Shown here piece by piece: positions 24,001 through 36,366 of a stretch of DNA of 64,000 nucleotides. Below the pieces are notes generated by a model. The model did not search any database. It was not told the origin of the DNA and saw nothing but the letters and a program-made list of their open reading frames with translations. Made by a program: the position numbers and the translations under genes. The first letter of the stretch is position 1; every line of letters begins with the position of its first letter. The stretch is from the NCBI GenBank assembly GCA_004369085.1, contig ML210162.1, positions 220,380 through 284,379 on the forward strand, in the 5' to 3' direction. The stretch is from Coprinopsis marcescibilis (lineage: Eukaryota; Basidiomycota; Agaricomycetes; Agaricales; Psathyrellaceae).

Positions 24001-27000
24001 ATGGACGCACATAGCCCACAAGAGACCATCCCAGCATAACAAGCTTCAGCGTTCGAGCACAACTGTCATCCGCCACGATTGCCACACGATGGAAGGAGGT
24101 TTTAACGGACCCTGCAGCGAGGCTTCTCTCGCCGTGTTTCTTGAGGGTTTTCCCAGAACTTCTCCACATCTTTCTCACCGACAGAAAGGTGTGCTTCTTT
24201 TGTCGCGTAGTTGAGTTGTGCCTAACTTCTTCATGTTTAAATCTAACCCTGGTTCTTGCCCACGCGAGTTATAGTTGTTTAGTCCCTGGTCCGGCTGACA
24301 TCATACGGCGAGAACTTCGACAAGCATCACGGGCAAACCTTGCTCCAAAGCCGACCATTCCCGCCATCGCGCCGCCAGTGCACTCTATCTAGCAAGTGAT
24401 CGAGGAACTTGACATGGCTTTGCAGATGGACGTTGGTTATCTAACCTGTCCATTGACTTAGCAGGCCCCCAACAAAGCCTCGGAATCATCAAATCTGCGG
24501 TACAAGTAGGCAGATACGTGGTTAGTACGGTCTATCTCTTGTCAGAGGCTCATGGGCACATCTGTCCGTAAATAGATCCTGGTAACTGCGGGGAAACCTA
24601 GGTCAGATTGATACAGTGCTGGTTGCGGCGATTGATTGAAACCAAAGTCTCCTTTTCCGCGTTTCATGGCTTTAACGCCGGGGGTACGCAGTGTGGGGTA
24701 GACGGGTAAATCCGCATATTCACAGATTGTAACCGAGACTGGGAGACACAAGGGAGACCCACATCTCCGCTGCCGGACCGCTTGCGAACGCTTGCTCTCA
24801 TACTCGGCAGAATCGTCCTAACACCCAATCACACAGGCTGCACAACCTCGGCGAAACCTAAATGAAGCGCGATATGGTCCAGTGTTGCCTTAAACTGCAC
24901 ACTTCGTCTGTCAGACCACCAAGTCGAACTCTATTATGGATCCTCAAATGAATCTTTGCGTCATTCCGGATCGTTCTTGGCCCTGTTGGAGCACGAACTG
25001 GCACGTTCTACCTCGACACACGGTGGGCAGACCCTTTTACCGTTTAAAGCACATGGATTTCCTTGCGTCCCATATAACTCTGGGATCTTCCGCGCTTTCT
25101 CAAGGTTTTGAAAGACGGAACACTTCTTTTGTAAGTGTTATTCCCCTGTTGGAAACTTCTCTCTCAGATTAAAGTTTCCGGCTGACAGACTCTACTGCCT
25201 GAGCTGCAGCCACCGAATGATCGACCGTTCTATTAAGGAGGACTCAATTATCTCTGGGAACATAAGAGCAGTCACGTTTGACAATGTATGTTTCTTATTT
25301 CCGCTCGTGCACGCGTCCCTTCCTCCTTGACCTCTGAGAATATCATTATTAAAAGTGATGATCGGCGTGGGGCCGTCCTTCTTGTGCCTCGAGACAAAAT
25401 TTCTGTAACAAAAACAGGGACATATGTCAGGTAACACGCTTCTTTTGAATATGGTTTGACCCGTCCTGTCCTTGAGATCCCTTACCAACCCAATCTCTAC
25501 AGGTTTAGCCGCACAATGTCAGGCTCATCAGCGTCTCAAGGCCATGGCAGTGAACCTGGAACTTTACCATCCGAGCGGAGAGCTAAGCAAACCGTTTCCG
25601 TATTGACGAGCATCATCAATGGAAGCTTCCGACACACATGCTCCGCGCGCAAGTGGTAAACGGATAGACCTGTGCTCGAGCTTCTTGCCGATGTCGTCGT
25701 GGAAGTGAAAGACTAGTATTGTGAGTCTTGTGCAGCTTTATATGATAAGGATTTCTCTATAGTCCGGAGGTCTATTCAGAGGCAGAGCTCGAGCCAATGA
25801 CGCCGTGCGACCAAACCTTGAACTAAACCCATGGACTTTACATCGTGGTTATGTCAAGTGTGACCATGGGTGGGGCTATACGTTTGGGTGCTCCTCTTCG
25901 AGGTAATGTAACATTGCTAGTGTCCACTTAGACGTTCGAAAACATGCTGATAGACACCACGCTTCTAGATTTAATACTGGATCTGAATTGTTAACCCTTG
26001 GACAAATTCCGGGAGACAACAGACACGGAATGTCAAACACCTGCCAGGCCCTACGTTCTTGACGTACCGTCCGCAGATTCGTCAGATTGGTGGAGATCTG
26101 CTAAGTGGTTACCACGCCGTAAACACTCGGTAGGTTAACGTCCGCTGGTGAAGTGGTGTTTAGGGTTAAGATCTCTGGCTGTTCGTTGGCGCTGATTGAC
26201 CCATCTCCAGGTCCATGCGGGATTGCTTGTTGGATCACTACCCACGGGGAAAGTGTGGGGGGTGCCAAAGTGGGTGGGTTGGCTTGCGCTCAAACGTACA
26301 AGGTAGGTGTGCGGCTGTACCGTCACTGTACCCTTAGTTCGTGCATCGCTCCATTGATGCAGTTTCATCTTAGGAGGGCGCTGGTAATCTGACGAACGCA
26401 GTAAACTATCACGGAAGTTACCCTCCCATCGACATGGTCGGCTCATACTACACAACTAACAGTGGGTAGTCATTGCTACTTGCCCTAATCGGTATTAACC
26501 CTCTTCCATTGTTAGCTCATGTGTTGGACTTTAGACCATGCTCTGCTCTGTGGGCTGTGCAATTCGGCCTCGTAAATTTGGGCCAACGCGTCTTTCGCAT
26601 ACCACTACCGACTGTCTTCAACTATACTTGGGCAGAAACTGAAGCTTCTCTGAAGTGGCAGCCCACGATTCTGCGTCTCTCTTTGCTTGGTCCCCTCTAC
26701 GGTACTCGTCGACCTGGAATGTACTGTTAACTGGGGTGTCAGGATGCTGGTTGTCAAGTTGATTTCTGACGAAACTCTTCTAACCCCTTCACTCGGTGCC
26801 GCGACGATGGGTACTACTTTTTGCGAAACTCTTACGACTGATGAGTCTGCCCTTGACGACTTTCTTGGACCATTTTTCAGGCGAACCGCTTGCCGATAGT
26901 CGTGGCACCGACACGAAACGGCAATGCCTATGCCTACTATGGGCATTTTATGGACAGCGACACACGCCACACCGAGTCGATGCGTTCCGGGAGTCCGACA

Positions 27001-28615
27001 GTCTTACATACGTCACCTCTGTATACAGTGTCGCGTGGCGCAGTGATAGCTCATTGCGTCATTGTCACCTTCTTGCCTCTGGTCCACCGGCGAGGAATCA
27101 ACAGCCAATTATTCGTCAGCTTTGCATTGTGCGCTACCGCTTAGCTCTAGATATACCTCCAACATGCGGGCTTCGATCGACACATGATCTCTCGATGCAT
27201 TTGTATGGCAGCTTCAGCTGCTTACCCTTACCTCCGCCCCGGACCAAGGCATTTGCGTGAAATCATACTTCCGAGCTTCCGAACTTGACCAGGAATCGAC
27301 TAGAATCGACTGGGACCCTCACCGGCACCATCAGAGGCTTCTGCCATCGAACTGCCATTTATAAGCAGCTCACCTCTCATCAATCAACAAGTTCGTGAAC
27401 ATGCAATCTTCGTCACTATTCACCGACCAAAATTAACTGCCAGAAGGTTCCTTTCATCTACAAGTGAGCCCGGGACATACTCCCGAGGTCAATCTGCCGT
27501 GGATTGGTAATAAATTTGCCTCATGATAACGAAGACTACTCCGGCTTGAATACAGCTGGACCTGGGTATTGCGGCACATGGCCTTCTTCGACGCGTCAGG
27601 GTCCCTTGAGATCATGACGCACGACTTCATAACCTGTGATGTCCTTTTCATACGACTTGAGTATCACCGCCGGCAGGTAACGTCGAATATGTGATTTGAA
27701 AGTATTGTTCTAGGAACTGTATTCAAGTTAATGCCCCCTGACGGATCCTGATGAAGTGCTGTTGCTCTCGTAAGATATCTTCTTCCATATCTGTGACCCT
27801 TACTTCACGCTGACCATTATTGGCATGGGCTTTGGGCAAAGAAACCCGGTGTGAAGTTATGACCTTGATGCGGACGTGTGCCGCAGTGCAATTCTCGCGA
27901 TATACTCGGCCCACCCCATCGTCCTAATTATACGCTCGTCTGAAATGGGAGTGCGACTCGGAGGGTACAATCATCCAGTAAGCTATAACGCATGACACAG
28001 ATGCATCAGTAACCTTGAGGCATTGTCGGCGGACTTGTCCCCAGCGACTCACGATTCGGCCGGATGCCTTCGTTTCGGGTTGGTCAAATGGACATTCCAA
28101 AGATGAACTTGCGCCTTCCATTTGAGAACAAGTAACTCCACATCAGTTATTGCATCGCTTGGGGCTCTTAATCCCTGCAGGACCATAGGAGCATGCACAG
28201 TCACGATCTCTGGGGGGTTCCCTATGAAACAGTTTCTAGCGGTTGAGTTCCGGTGCCCCTCCTCAGCTGAACATCCATTTTTTGAAGTTCACCCAAGTGT
28301 GGTCCGGACGTCCAGTTTCCGATTGTTTATTGACTTTAATCACCTTCGCTACGTCTTATTAATCTCCTTTGCTTGTAACTTCTGCCTCGAGCTCGGTGTA
28401 CCGTGCCTCTTTGAGCCATACCAAACGCCAACCGTCAACGGCTTGAGACGTAGGGCTTTCCAACTTGAATTGGACACAATTGCATTTTTAGTAGCCCTAA
28501 TGTCATAAAAGAGTCGCACAACTCCGAGCATCCCGACACGTGTTGATAGGGCGTTTATTTTGAGAGCCACTGGATCTTCTGGCCTTTGAACATAATATTC
28601 CAGGTCGCCCAAGTC
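18089..28615. other. 10.5 kb gene-poor stretch between the ECL1-family and OGFr-domain genes
   Basis: No protein family, RNA gene or complete mobile element was recognised. The part next to 18.0 kb is the upstream region of the ECL1-family gene and is pyrimidine-rich on the plus strand. Open frames of 90-170 codons exist (for example minus 21458-21964, plus 23744-24214, minus 23446-23718, plus 26796-27260, plus 28122-28508), but none shows a domain or a convincing splice chain. Stretches such as the plus-strand reading ATRWKEVLTDPAARLLSP near 24080 look protein-like and may be exons of an unrecognised gene. Confidence 0.55.
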
Positions 28616-29486
28616 ATGTCGATCCCCCGCGACGTTAAGGAATTCTTGGAAAACTATCCGGATGTGGACGATGAAGCGGATCTCTGCGATAACATACGAT
28701 TCTACCAAAACACGCTGAGATGTAGGCCGGATAGGAAGCTCGTTGAAGAGATCCATGAAGAGTACAGTTCCATCTCGCCGATCATGATGCAAAGTCGCTG
28801 ACAATTCTCAACTAGATGGTTTGGAAATTTTGACAAGCTTGAATACAAGCATGGGTTCATCCAATGGCTGTTTCCCATACGAGAGTACGGGATGAACTAC
28901 CAGTCGCAGCCTCTCCAGCTCCATGAGATCCATGCGATCAAAGCTGATCCAGATGCCATACGGCGTGTCGTCGATTCCTACAGGCTCATGCTCGATTTCT
29001 ACGGTATGCGTCTCATTTCATCGGAAACCGGTCTGGTGGATCGGGTCATACCCCCTCGAAACCATGTCGGCCGATATCGCAACCTTGTTCGTGAGTAGCC
29101 CCACCTCCCGCTTTCAAGACCGTCTCAGTCAACTGCTTTAATCAGGCTCTTCGCACAACTACCTCCGCATTTCGAGGATCTTGAAGTGTCTTTCGGAGCT
29201 GGGTTTGGAGAGACTCAACTATGGATTCTTGCTGCATGTCTTGAACGAACAAAGCGAACACGACGAGCTGAACACACAGGGAATCCGGGGCAGCATGGAT
29301 CGATGGTGGGCAAATTGCATTCGTGACGATGAACAAAGAGATACAATCGGGAAGCTTATCCGAAAGGTCCGCAATCCAGACAACGACTACGTCTTTACAC
29401 GAGAAGAGTATCAGGCGAAGCTGGGTGCCAGTCAAGAGACCGATGTCGAGGAGTCACAGGGTGGTGTCTCGGAAGCAACGGATTAG
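28616..29486 (+). CDS. OGFr-domain protein (opioid growth factor receptor conserved region)
   Basis: Three exons join cleanly: 28616-28761, 28816-29090 and 29146-29486, giving 253 residues. Signature stretches are NYPDVDDEADLCDNIRFYQ, CRPDRKLVEEIHEEWFGNF, EYKHGFIQWLFPIREYGMN, LQLHEIHAIKADPDAIRRVV, SYRLMLDFYGMRL, GRYRNLVRSSHNYLRISRIL and GLERLNYGFLLHVLNEQ. These match the conserved N-terminal domain of vertebrate OGFr, whose C-terminal repeats are absent. The ATG MSIPRDVKEFLENYP is the first in frame and just precedes the domain. In animals this domain is tied to growth control at the nuclear envelope; in fungi the function is undescribed to my knowledge, so no ligand should be assumed. The C-terminal tail DVEESQGGVSEATD is acidic. 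No lesions seen. It is convergent with the small minus-strand ORF at 29856. Confidence 0.92.
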
Positions 29487-29855
29487 AACAGCGTATTTCC
29501 ACTGTATTGAGTCCGTTTTATCATCTATTTCGAGATTCCGACGAATCAATTGTGTCGTAAATCCACATCTAAACATGGAGGTTTTCTCATCGCATAAGCT
29601 CTCATGTCCGAAGCAGTGTGTGAAGCAGGAACTCACTTCAGCGGTGATATGTCGAGCGCGACAAGCTTTGGAGGGCCAGGAACAGGTGTTCCTGCCTTCT
29701 CGATGCGTATAGAGGGCTGATATCCAGAAGTAGGCATTCAATGGTTTCGTAAATCTGTGGTCTTGGGGGATTGCTGGTTACGGTCGATGTTGGGTCTGTC
29801 CCATCGGACCTTTTAGATTCGACCTAGTATGGTCATTCAATAGCCTGCGAAGAAG

Positions 29856-30143
29856 TCAATGACCGAGGAAAGCATTTACCGAGTAGCCTTGACCAGTCAA
29901 AATAACATTTAGCCTTTGTCCTTCGAGTGTGATAACAGCCGCCGATGATTGTCGCGGTGATGAGGTGTTTAGGACCTTGTAGCTGTGGATGCCGAAGCAT
30001 TGCTCCCCGAGAGCTCGCTCCAATTCATCGTGGTAGAAGGAGGAAGGATATGAACCGGTGTTCATGTTTTCTCTTTGGGGAGTCTGTTCGTCCGTCACCC
30101 TGCGGGGTTTCAGCTGGTTAAATACCCTCGAAAGGAATTTCAT
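29856..30143 (-). CDS. Small hypothetical protein, 95 aa
   Basis: Not recognised. The ATG at 30143 gives MKFLSRVFNQLKPRRV, followed by a polar middle and a compact C-terminal stretch, YKVLNTSSPRQSSAAVITLE then GQRLNVILTGQGYS, which reads like beta strands. An unspliced frame ends at 29856. A GT-AG segment of 35 nt (29845-29879) could alternatively give the ending GYSAIE with a stop at 29833, but it is shorter than the introns seen elsewhere here. A TATA-like sequence lies about 185 bp upstream. It may be a genuine small gene; support is moderate. Confidence 0.4.
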   Translation of the reverse strand: MKFLSRVFNQLKPRRVTDEQTPQRENMNTGSYPSSFYHDELERALGEQCFGIHSYKVLNTSSPRQSSAAVITLEGQRLNVILTGQGYSVNAFLGH

Positions 30144-30326
30144 TTCTGTGGTCTTTCAGCGGACCGCCGGTGATTTGTTTTCGCTGAGGGTGTGGTTTCG
30201 GGAAGATAAATGAGATGGGAAGCCGATCCAACGAAATCTGTGGGGGAGAGGGAACGCGGATGAGGGGCAAGTAGGCGAACAAATGTGGACATGGTGAGAA
30301 GAAAGAGTTCTGACCTTTCGGCATTC

Positions 30327-30334
30327 TATATAAA
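30327..30334 (-). promoter_or_regulatory. TATA-like box upstream of the small minus-strand ORF
   Basis: TTTATATAG is read on the minus strand, about 185 bp upstream of the ATG at 30143. It is well formed, but no mapped start supports it. Confidence 0.35.
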
Positions 30335-31633
30335 TTGCGAAGGTCCGGGACATACCGCTCGACCCTACACCAAATAACTCAAATATCAACCTTAGAGTCA
30401 GATTACTACGCATTCGCCAAAACCTACTGCATCATATGAGCTCTTATATCAGTGGCGTAGCTTAATTAAACCACCAGGCGACCTCCTAGGCGATCAGAGA
30501 GCCGTGCTATTATCTGGCAGATGACAAACGCCTCAACCTGCGTTGTCGTTTTAGGAACAAAAAGATAACAGAACCAGGGGATCAGTTGCTCTTTTCACTG
30601 AAATCGGAAAGGTTTGGGGTCCCTTCGATTGCTCAACCTTCGGACGAATCAGACACGCGCCGCGGTGTTTTGAGCACAGAATCACAATTCGAGGGCGATC
30701 TAAGAAGCCTTCAAACCATATCTTCTAGATCTCAGAGCGGCGATATCTGTTTAGGAGGTGAGGGTAACCACATGTAGCTGTTGCATTCCTTACTCAGAAA
30801 CTCTGTGAAACTGAGATATTTGGGGGATGGGGAGTCTAGACTCCAAAGTTTCCCCCATCCGAACAACGACTCACAACATTACACTTTTGGCCAAATGTTC
30901 GTCGGCTGCCCTATCTCTCGCCTCTTTGGGACCCCGTTGTTGAATGCCAGGGATGAATACGCGAGACTTGCCCGAAGATAAGGCTCCGAGATTTCACCAG
31001 TTCGAGAAGCTGAAACCCTAAAAACGTATAGATCGTAGTTTCCAGTCGGCAGCCACGAATTCATTTGCAATCGTACTCCACAGCACATGCTCACCACCTC
31101 GCAATCTTGCCCGATATCGAACACGCGTAATGTACTAGGCTACGACTTCCAGTCGGATAGATCGACCCAGCACAAGTACTTTGGTAACTTCCGGGTTCGT
31201 CTCATCACCAACGATGAAAAAGTCTCCTCTTCGCCAATCAGAGAGGAAAAATCCGAGATGCCCTCTAACGCCTCAATTTGATAGAAAGGCTGTTATCCGA
31301 GCCGTCGGGGTGATGATCCTGTCGAAATAAGGACCCTGAAAGAACACTGGGATGGTAGTAGAAAAGGAGGATAGTCGGGTTTTGATCAAGATACCGGAAC
31401 ACCCCCAATTCAGTTGTTGCCGATTTATTTGGCCCTGATGCCCCAGACAAGCAACGATCCACTCAGCCAAGCCGTTCAACCGACTCGGACTCGGAAGTCT
31501 TGAACCTGAACGACGAGGATAAAGGTTTACACCCCATCCCCTGCGTCTTCTTACTTTAACAAATATCAGAAGAAACACGTCGCCGTCAAGGGTTTGTTCT
31601 CGAAATTTTTGCCTGCTGTAATCAATTTGTGCA
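30335..31633. other. 1.3 kb intergenic region before the NUDCD1-like gene
   Basis: Nothing recognisable was found on either strand. Short open frames (60-130 codons) lack domains. It must include the promoter of the plus-strand NUDCD1-like gene and possibly the distal promoter of the small minus-strand ORF. Confidence 0.6.
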
Positions 31634-33602
31634 ATGTCGCATATCCCGAAGAAATCACTCATAAACCCCGCCTTCGAGGGCTACAAACTATCCGTTATCT
31701 CGCAGGATGACGCTGTCTTGCGGTATGCCTTACCGTCTAGAACCACCCAGGCCACTACGTCTGGCAAAATACCACTCAGTTTTCAGGAAATGCAAAGTCG
31801 GATAACCCACAACCACCTATCGGTTAACGACGAAACAAATCTACTTTTCTACGTGGATGTGGATTACAGAGTAGTCCTCATCCAGCTCGAAGCAGTCAGT
31901 AGCCCTTTCTTTCTCTCAGATATGTCTAACAACTGGATGCGAATAGGAAGAACCATCATTCCGATGTGTATTGGAAATGCCTGCCCCCATTCAATCCGAT
32001 TCAGCCACGTTGTTCCATCGGGAATACCCATCTGCGATGAGTGTTGGACCCACATTGGGTCTCGCTTCTGACGGGTGCGGCTTACTGTACGTGTTCCCAG
32101 TCCAAGACCATGGCGCTGCAGAAGCGATTGGAACGTTCTATCTACCGGGGGATGCGCATCACACGCCTTTCAAGATGCATTACTGTTATCGCCCTTCTCC
32201 AACGTCTGTAGTTGTTGTTCTCTCTTCCAAAAGTCAAAACGAAGAGGACGACAATGGGGGCTCAATACAACCAAAGTCAGGGTTTGACATCTGGGCCGTC
32301 CAAATCAACCTCCTTTCATTGCGACCTGGCAATTCACCCCGGCCTTTCGAAATTCTCTGGCGACGTCACGGCAATGACGTCCCTATATTTGGATCTCATA
32401 TCTCCCAATTAAATTCGCACATCTTGATCGGAGAGTCGACCTACAGAACACAAAATTCTTCCATTCAAACTCCCTATGAACCATCCCCAAGCGAGATTGC
32501 CCCAATTCCTAGGCCTAACGAGAACTTGGACAGTTCTCAGGCTCAAGACCAACCCCCAAAACCACCGCCATATTCATGGACTCAGACTTCAGATTCCGTC
32601 ACCGTCGCCATCCCCCTTCCCTCCGCGACCTCTAAAAATAACATTCGCGTCATGTTCACCACGAAAACTGTGACCGTTCACGTCGACTTTAACGCACCCA
32701 CTGCTATCCCGGTCCCCCGTTACTCCGCCAAGCAGCTCTGGGACGGCATCTCCCCCTCCTCGAGCCTCTGGACATGGGACAAGACCGCAGAACACACGTA
32801 CGGACTGCTTACTCTACATCTCGAGAAGCAACACGAAGGCACTCGGTGGTCGCAAGTCTTCGCCTCCCCTGGCAACAAGGGCTCAAACCCCACCTCTTCT
32901 TCGTCTTCTGCCGATGACGTCGAAGTCGACGTTCCCGAAACTCTCGATCCCTCTGAACTCTGGAAAATTCGAGAAGCCTTGGAAAAGTATACCGTATCTC
33001 TCCGAGATGGCAGTGATACCAGCGGACTCGGACTGGGAAGTGGTGTGCCCAGTCTCGCGAGCGGAGAAATAGACGACGAAGTTGACATGTCTGTGGGCCG
33101 AAAAGTCTATCTGACCTGGGTCGCGGCCGATGGATTAGATCCCACATGGGTAAAGCCAACCGAGCAAATTCCTTTCCAACTTCTGGCTACGCTGCTACCG
33201 GGTTTGCCGACGACTGAATTACCTTTAGTCATCAAGCACAATTTGGACGGCTTGGTGTTCACGATTGACCTTTCTCAGCCGGAAGAACCTTCGTGGGTTC
33301 ACTCCTCAACGTATTCTGCAATCGCTTTTGTCCTGGCTTCGAAACGCGACGCTCGGTTCACCCATATCGTTCCGTCAAAGGCACTCCTTAGTTTCGAAAG
33401 CGGAGGGCGGGGTCGTGGTGGAAACTTGTACGTCTATCGACCAGCACCGACCAAATCACAGTGGGCGAAGCAAAGTGTGCTCAGGGTTGACGGAGGCGAA
33501 GGCGAGACGTTGCTGGGTGTTGCAGGCGTTACCAATGCAGTCGGAGAATTTATCGTAGTTTGCCTCACTGAAGGTTCTCTCGTTCTGATCAGACAGATCT
33601 AG
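31634..33602 (+). CDS. NUDCD1: NudC domain-containing protein 1-like (CS domain) protein
   Basis: Two exons, 31634-31894 and 31947-33602, join in frame to 638 residues. The N-terminal part (MSHIPKKSLINPAFEGYKLS, RVVLIQLEA, EEPSFRCVLEMPAP, GLASDGCGLLYVF) matches the beta-propeller-like half of NUDCD1. A CS/p23 domain follows at about residues 280-380: YSWTQTSDSVTVAIPLPSA, NNIRVMFTTKTVTVHVDF, LWDGISPSSSLWTWDKT and YGLLTLHLEKQHEGTRW. The C-terminal half (GRKVYLTWVAADG, GNLYVYRP, IVVCLTEGSLVLI) is another family block. CS-domain NudC proteins act with Hsp90 on beta-propeller and dynein-pathway clients; a co-chaperone role is inferred. The intron ends at an AATAG acceptor. Its 3' end faces the PP2C gene, 345 bp apart. 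Confidence 0.88.
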
Positions 33603-33947
33603 TGTTGATAAACCAACTGCCTGATAATTCATGTGTAAAATGAAAGGGAATACAGAAGCAGTAATGGAATCTTAGGAATTCATGCAGCTCGTCTTAATAT
33701 TTTCTGTTATACACTAAAAGCCCTGAATGTATGGTAGTAGCGAAAAACTGGTAATAACGTCCATGCCACAATGCTTTGGGTACAGGGTACAAATGGTGGT
33801 GTGCATGATAAGGGATATCGATGTCAACAGCTAGACTACAGCAATAGATAAAACTTGGAACGGTAACACTATGAGCAACACTATGAGCTAGGGGAATAGA
33901 AAGACAGGAGAGAAAATGTAATTGTGGAAGGTATTTGAGCCAAGACC
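33603..33947. other. Convergent intergenic spacer between NUDCD1-like and PP2C genes
   Basis: 345 bp holding the 3' UTRs of two genes that face each other. It is AT-rich, with no ORF or repeat of note. AATAA-like signals occur, but none can be chosen with confidence. Confidence 0.6.
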
Positions 33948-35962
33948 TTATACTTTCAAGGGATCTTCGCTCTTGTCCAACAGACCCTCCGCAATCGTGA
34001 CGGGATCCGGCTTATCACCGGCGGGTAAAGTCTCGAGCTGGTTGACTGGAACAGCTACAGAGCTCGAATCACCGTTAGGGAGTACCGTTGAGGGCGGTGG
34101 GCCGGCGCTCTGCGTTTCAGTTTTCGATGACTCTTCTGAAGACCTATCTTCAGGGTCGCTCATCTGCGAATCGCCGTCCTCGTCGACATCATCAGAGTTA
34201 AGGTTCTTTTCAAAGTTTTCCAATTGAGCCTTCAAGTTCTTGGTTGCGTCTGGAGATTGGGATCGACCAAGGCCAAGGGTTTCAGTGAAAAAGGATCGTC
34301 CAGTTGCAGGTTCTTCCTCGCTGTCTTCGTCATCACTGTCGTCATTGTTGAACATGAGGTTGCCGGCCTCGGTTGGTGCGCCCCCACCCGTTCGGAAGGA
34401 TATACCTCCGCCTAATGTGGACACCGTAAGACCATACCGCCTCAAGAACTCGTCGGTCTCGGAGGGGAAGGGGGACTCGTTGAGGGGTTGAGTTTGAAGG
34501 CGATCGCGTGCTTGCTGTGCCTCCTGACGTGCTCGGAAGGATGCAAGCCGACTGGCGGCATACAGTTGTGGGGGTTGACTTGGGGTTTCATAACCATAGC
34601 CTGATTTCACTCGTTCAGTAACCCATTTGTACCACTCTTCCTTGGTTCGACCATGAGTGATGGCGACGATGAGGGCGGTCATGTTGTCGCATCCGATTCC
34701 AGCACCTGATGAAGTATCGGGGGCAAGACAGTGATCACACAGTGCCTCTGAGATTTCTTGGAGTTCCTTGCCCTCGGCAACTTGTGCTCGGACAAAGTCG
34801 ACGACTTGCTGGGAGCTCAAGCAGTCCCAAATGCCTTTAACGCTATCAGTCCAAAGTAGCACAGAACATCATCGCCGAGTAAAACTTACCGTCACAAGCG
34901 ACGACGAGGAATTCATCCTCTTCGGTGATTTCATGGCAGGTCACGTCGGGATCAGCAGTGATGATTTGCTTCTCTGGTGGTAATGAGTAGTTCTTCTTGA
35001 ACTCGAAATCGCCAAGAGCTCTAGACAATGCCAAGTTGCCGTTCACTCGTCCATATTCAATGTAACCTCCAGCACCAGAAATTCGAGCCCGTTCGGCTAT
35101 AGAAATTGATCAATTGCTAATCAGGGTAGAGATGTAGACAGAAGGGCGCACTCTCGCTCGTTGGCTTGTGATCAAAGCTCAAAGGCTTGACTTCGCCCTT
35201 AATTCCAATCACTGATCGGGAATCGCCAGCGTTGGCCTTTTTATAGGTTAGTAATGTCGACAAATCACAAGTTTTTGGGAGACATACGACGTAGATTTTA
35301 TTATCTGCAGTGATCAATGCAGCGACTGCAGTGCAACCAGAAGGGTCACGAGTTTGTCCTGGGTCTTAATCGAAATGAGTCAAACCCCACGAGGCTAACA
35401 GCACATCAAGGCGGCTCACTGGCAAGCAGATCTTCATCGGTGCCCAAGAATGCACGTTTGAGCGCAGCTTCGTAGTCCCCTGACTTGTACGATTCTTCTG
35501 TTACGAGACGCTTATGAACATTGGTTCCAGCGAATCTGGCGACCGCGTTTCCTAGGACGGTAAAATGAATGGAGAACTGATTAAAGGGGGATGTCAGTCA
35601 TACCACCATGACCATCATATACAGCGAAAAAGGCGTTGGAGTCATTGTCTAAATCAAGAATCGTGGCGTGGGCATCCTCCATACCTATTGAAACGTGGAT
35701 TAGAAACAGAGGTGTGAAATTGGTTAAGCGGAAGTGGTAATACGCACTGATTCTCCATCCTTGCATTTCAGCGACAGCATAAAGAAATCGCGCATTTCCA
35801 CCGCTTTCAGAGATCTTTTTTGTCACTTGAATGGCCCAAGTAAGTTTGTGAGAGTCAACATCAAGAAGATCAGCGAACCTGGATTCGATAACGTTTGCCC
35901 CTACGAAGTGCAACTGTAATTAGTAGGGCCACAATTTTCTTGGGGTAGCGATAACCGACCAT
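33948..35962 (-). CDS. PP2C-type Ser/Thr protein phosphatase (Ptc2/Ptc3-like)
   Basis: A Mg/Mn-dependent phosphatase, expected to act on stress MAP-kinase and checkpoint targets like yeast Ptc2/3. The conserved N terminus MGQTLSNPV is split over three exons: ATG alone (35960-35962), a 22-nt exon (35879-35900), then an exon from 35825 downward with TKKISESGGNARFLYAVAEM. Metal-binding motifs are present: SMEDAHAT, FFAVYDGHGG, ANAGDSRSV, NLALSRALGDFEFK, DEFLVVACDG and GCDNMTALIVAI. The catalytic core is followed by a long acidic, disordered tail (DDSDDEDSEEEPATGRS, DDVDEDGDSQMSDPE) of about 200 residues ending at 33948. About ten introns; no lesion seen. Identity is very secure; specificity is by analogy. 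Confidence 0.93.
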
Positions 35963-36366
35963 ATTGAAGGATTATCGAGAGAACGAAGCCTCCGATGTTT
36001 CTGGGGAACGTCTAGAGACCGAGCCGTATGCGCAGTTGAGCAAGGTGGCCTACAATGAGACTGGATAATGGATAAAAGGGAGAAGACGGTGGTCGTGTGG
36101 TTCTAACCCTTCGCCCGCGACTGCACAGCTCCTTGACCTTTCAGTGAGATATCCAAATGCAGTTTGTTTGTACCTATTTAAGTCAAGCCCTGTCCATTCA
36201 ACTTGCCCTTCAACCAAGTCACAGAATATTCAGCAGTATATATGCATGGTCGTTGCAGAGATCGTTGATTAATCCATGAGCAAGACAGGAGTACTATTGG
36301 ATGGAGAACATTGCTATGTGTTAACTGATCTGATGGACGCGGCATCTGAAGCTCCCCTGATTCCCC
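35963..36366. other. Intergenic region: PP2C promoter and 3' flank of the sugar transporter
   Basis: About 400 bp containing the 5' region of the minus-strand PP2C gene and the terminator side of the next minus-strand gene. No ORF or repeat is worth reporting. Confidence 0.6.

Noticed and set aside
32589..33159. Minus-strand frames within the NUDCD1-like gene
   Set aside because: Antisense shadows of a well-identified coding exon with a CS domain.
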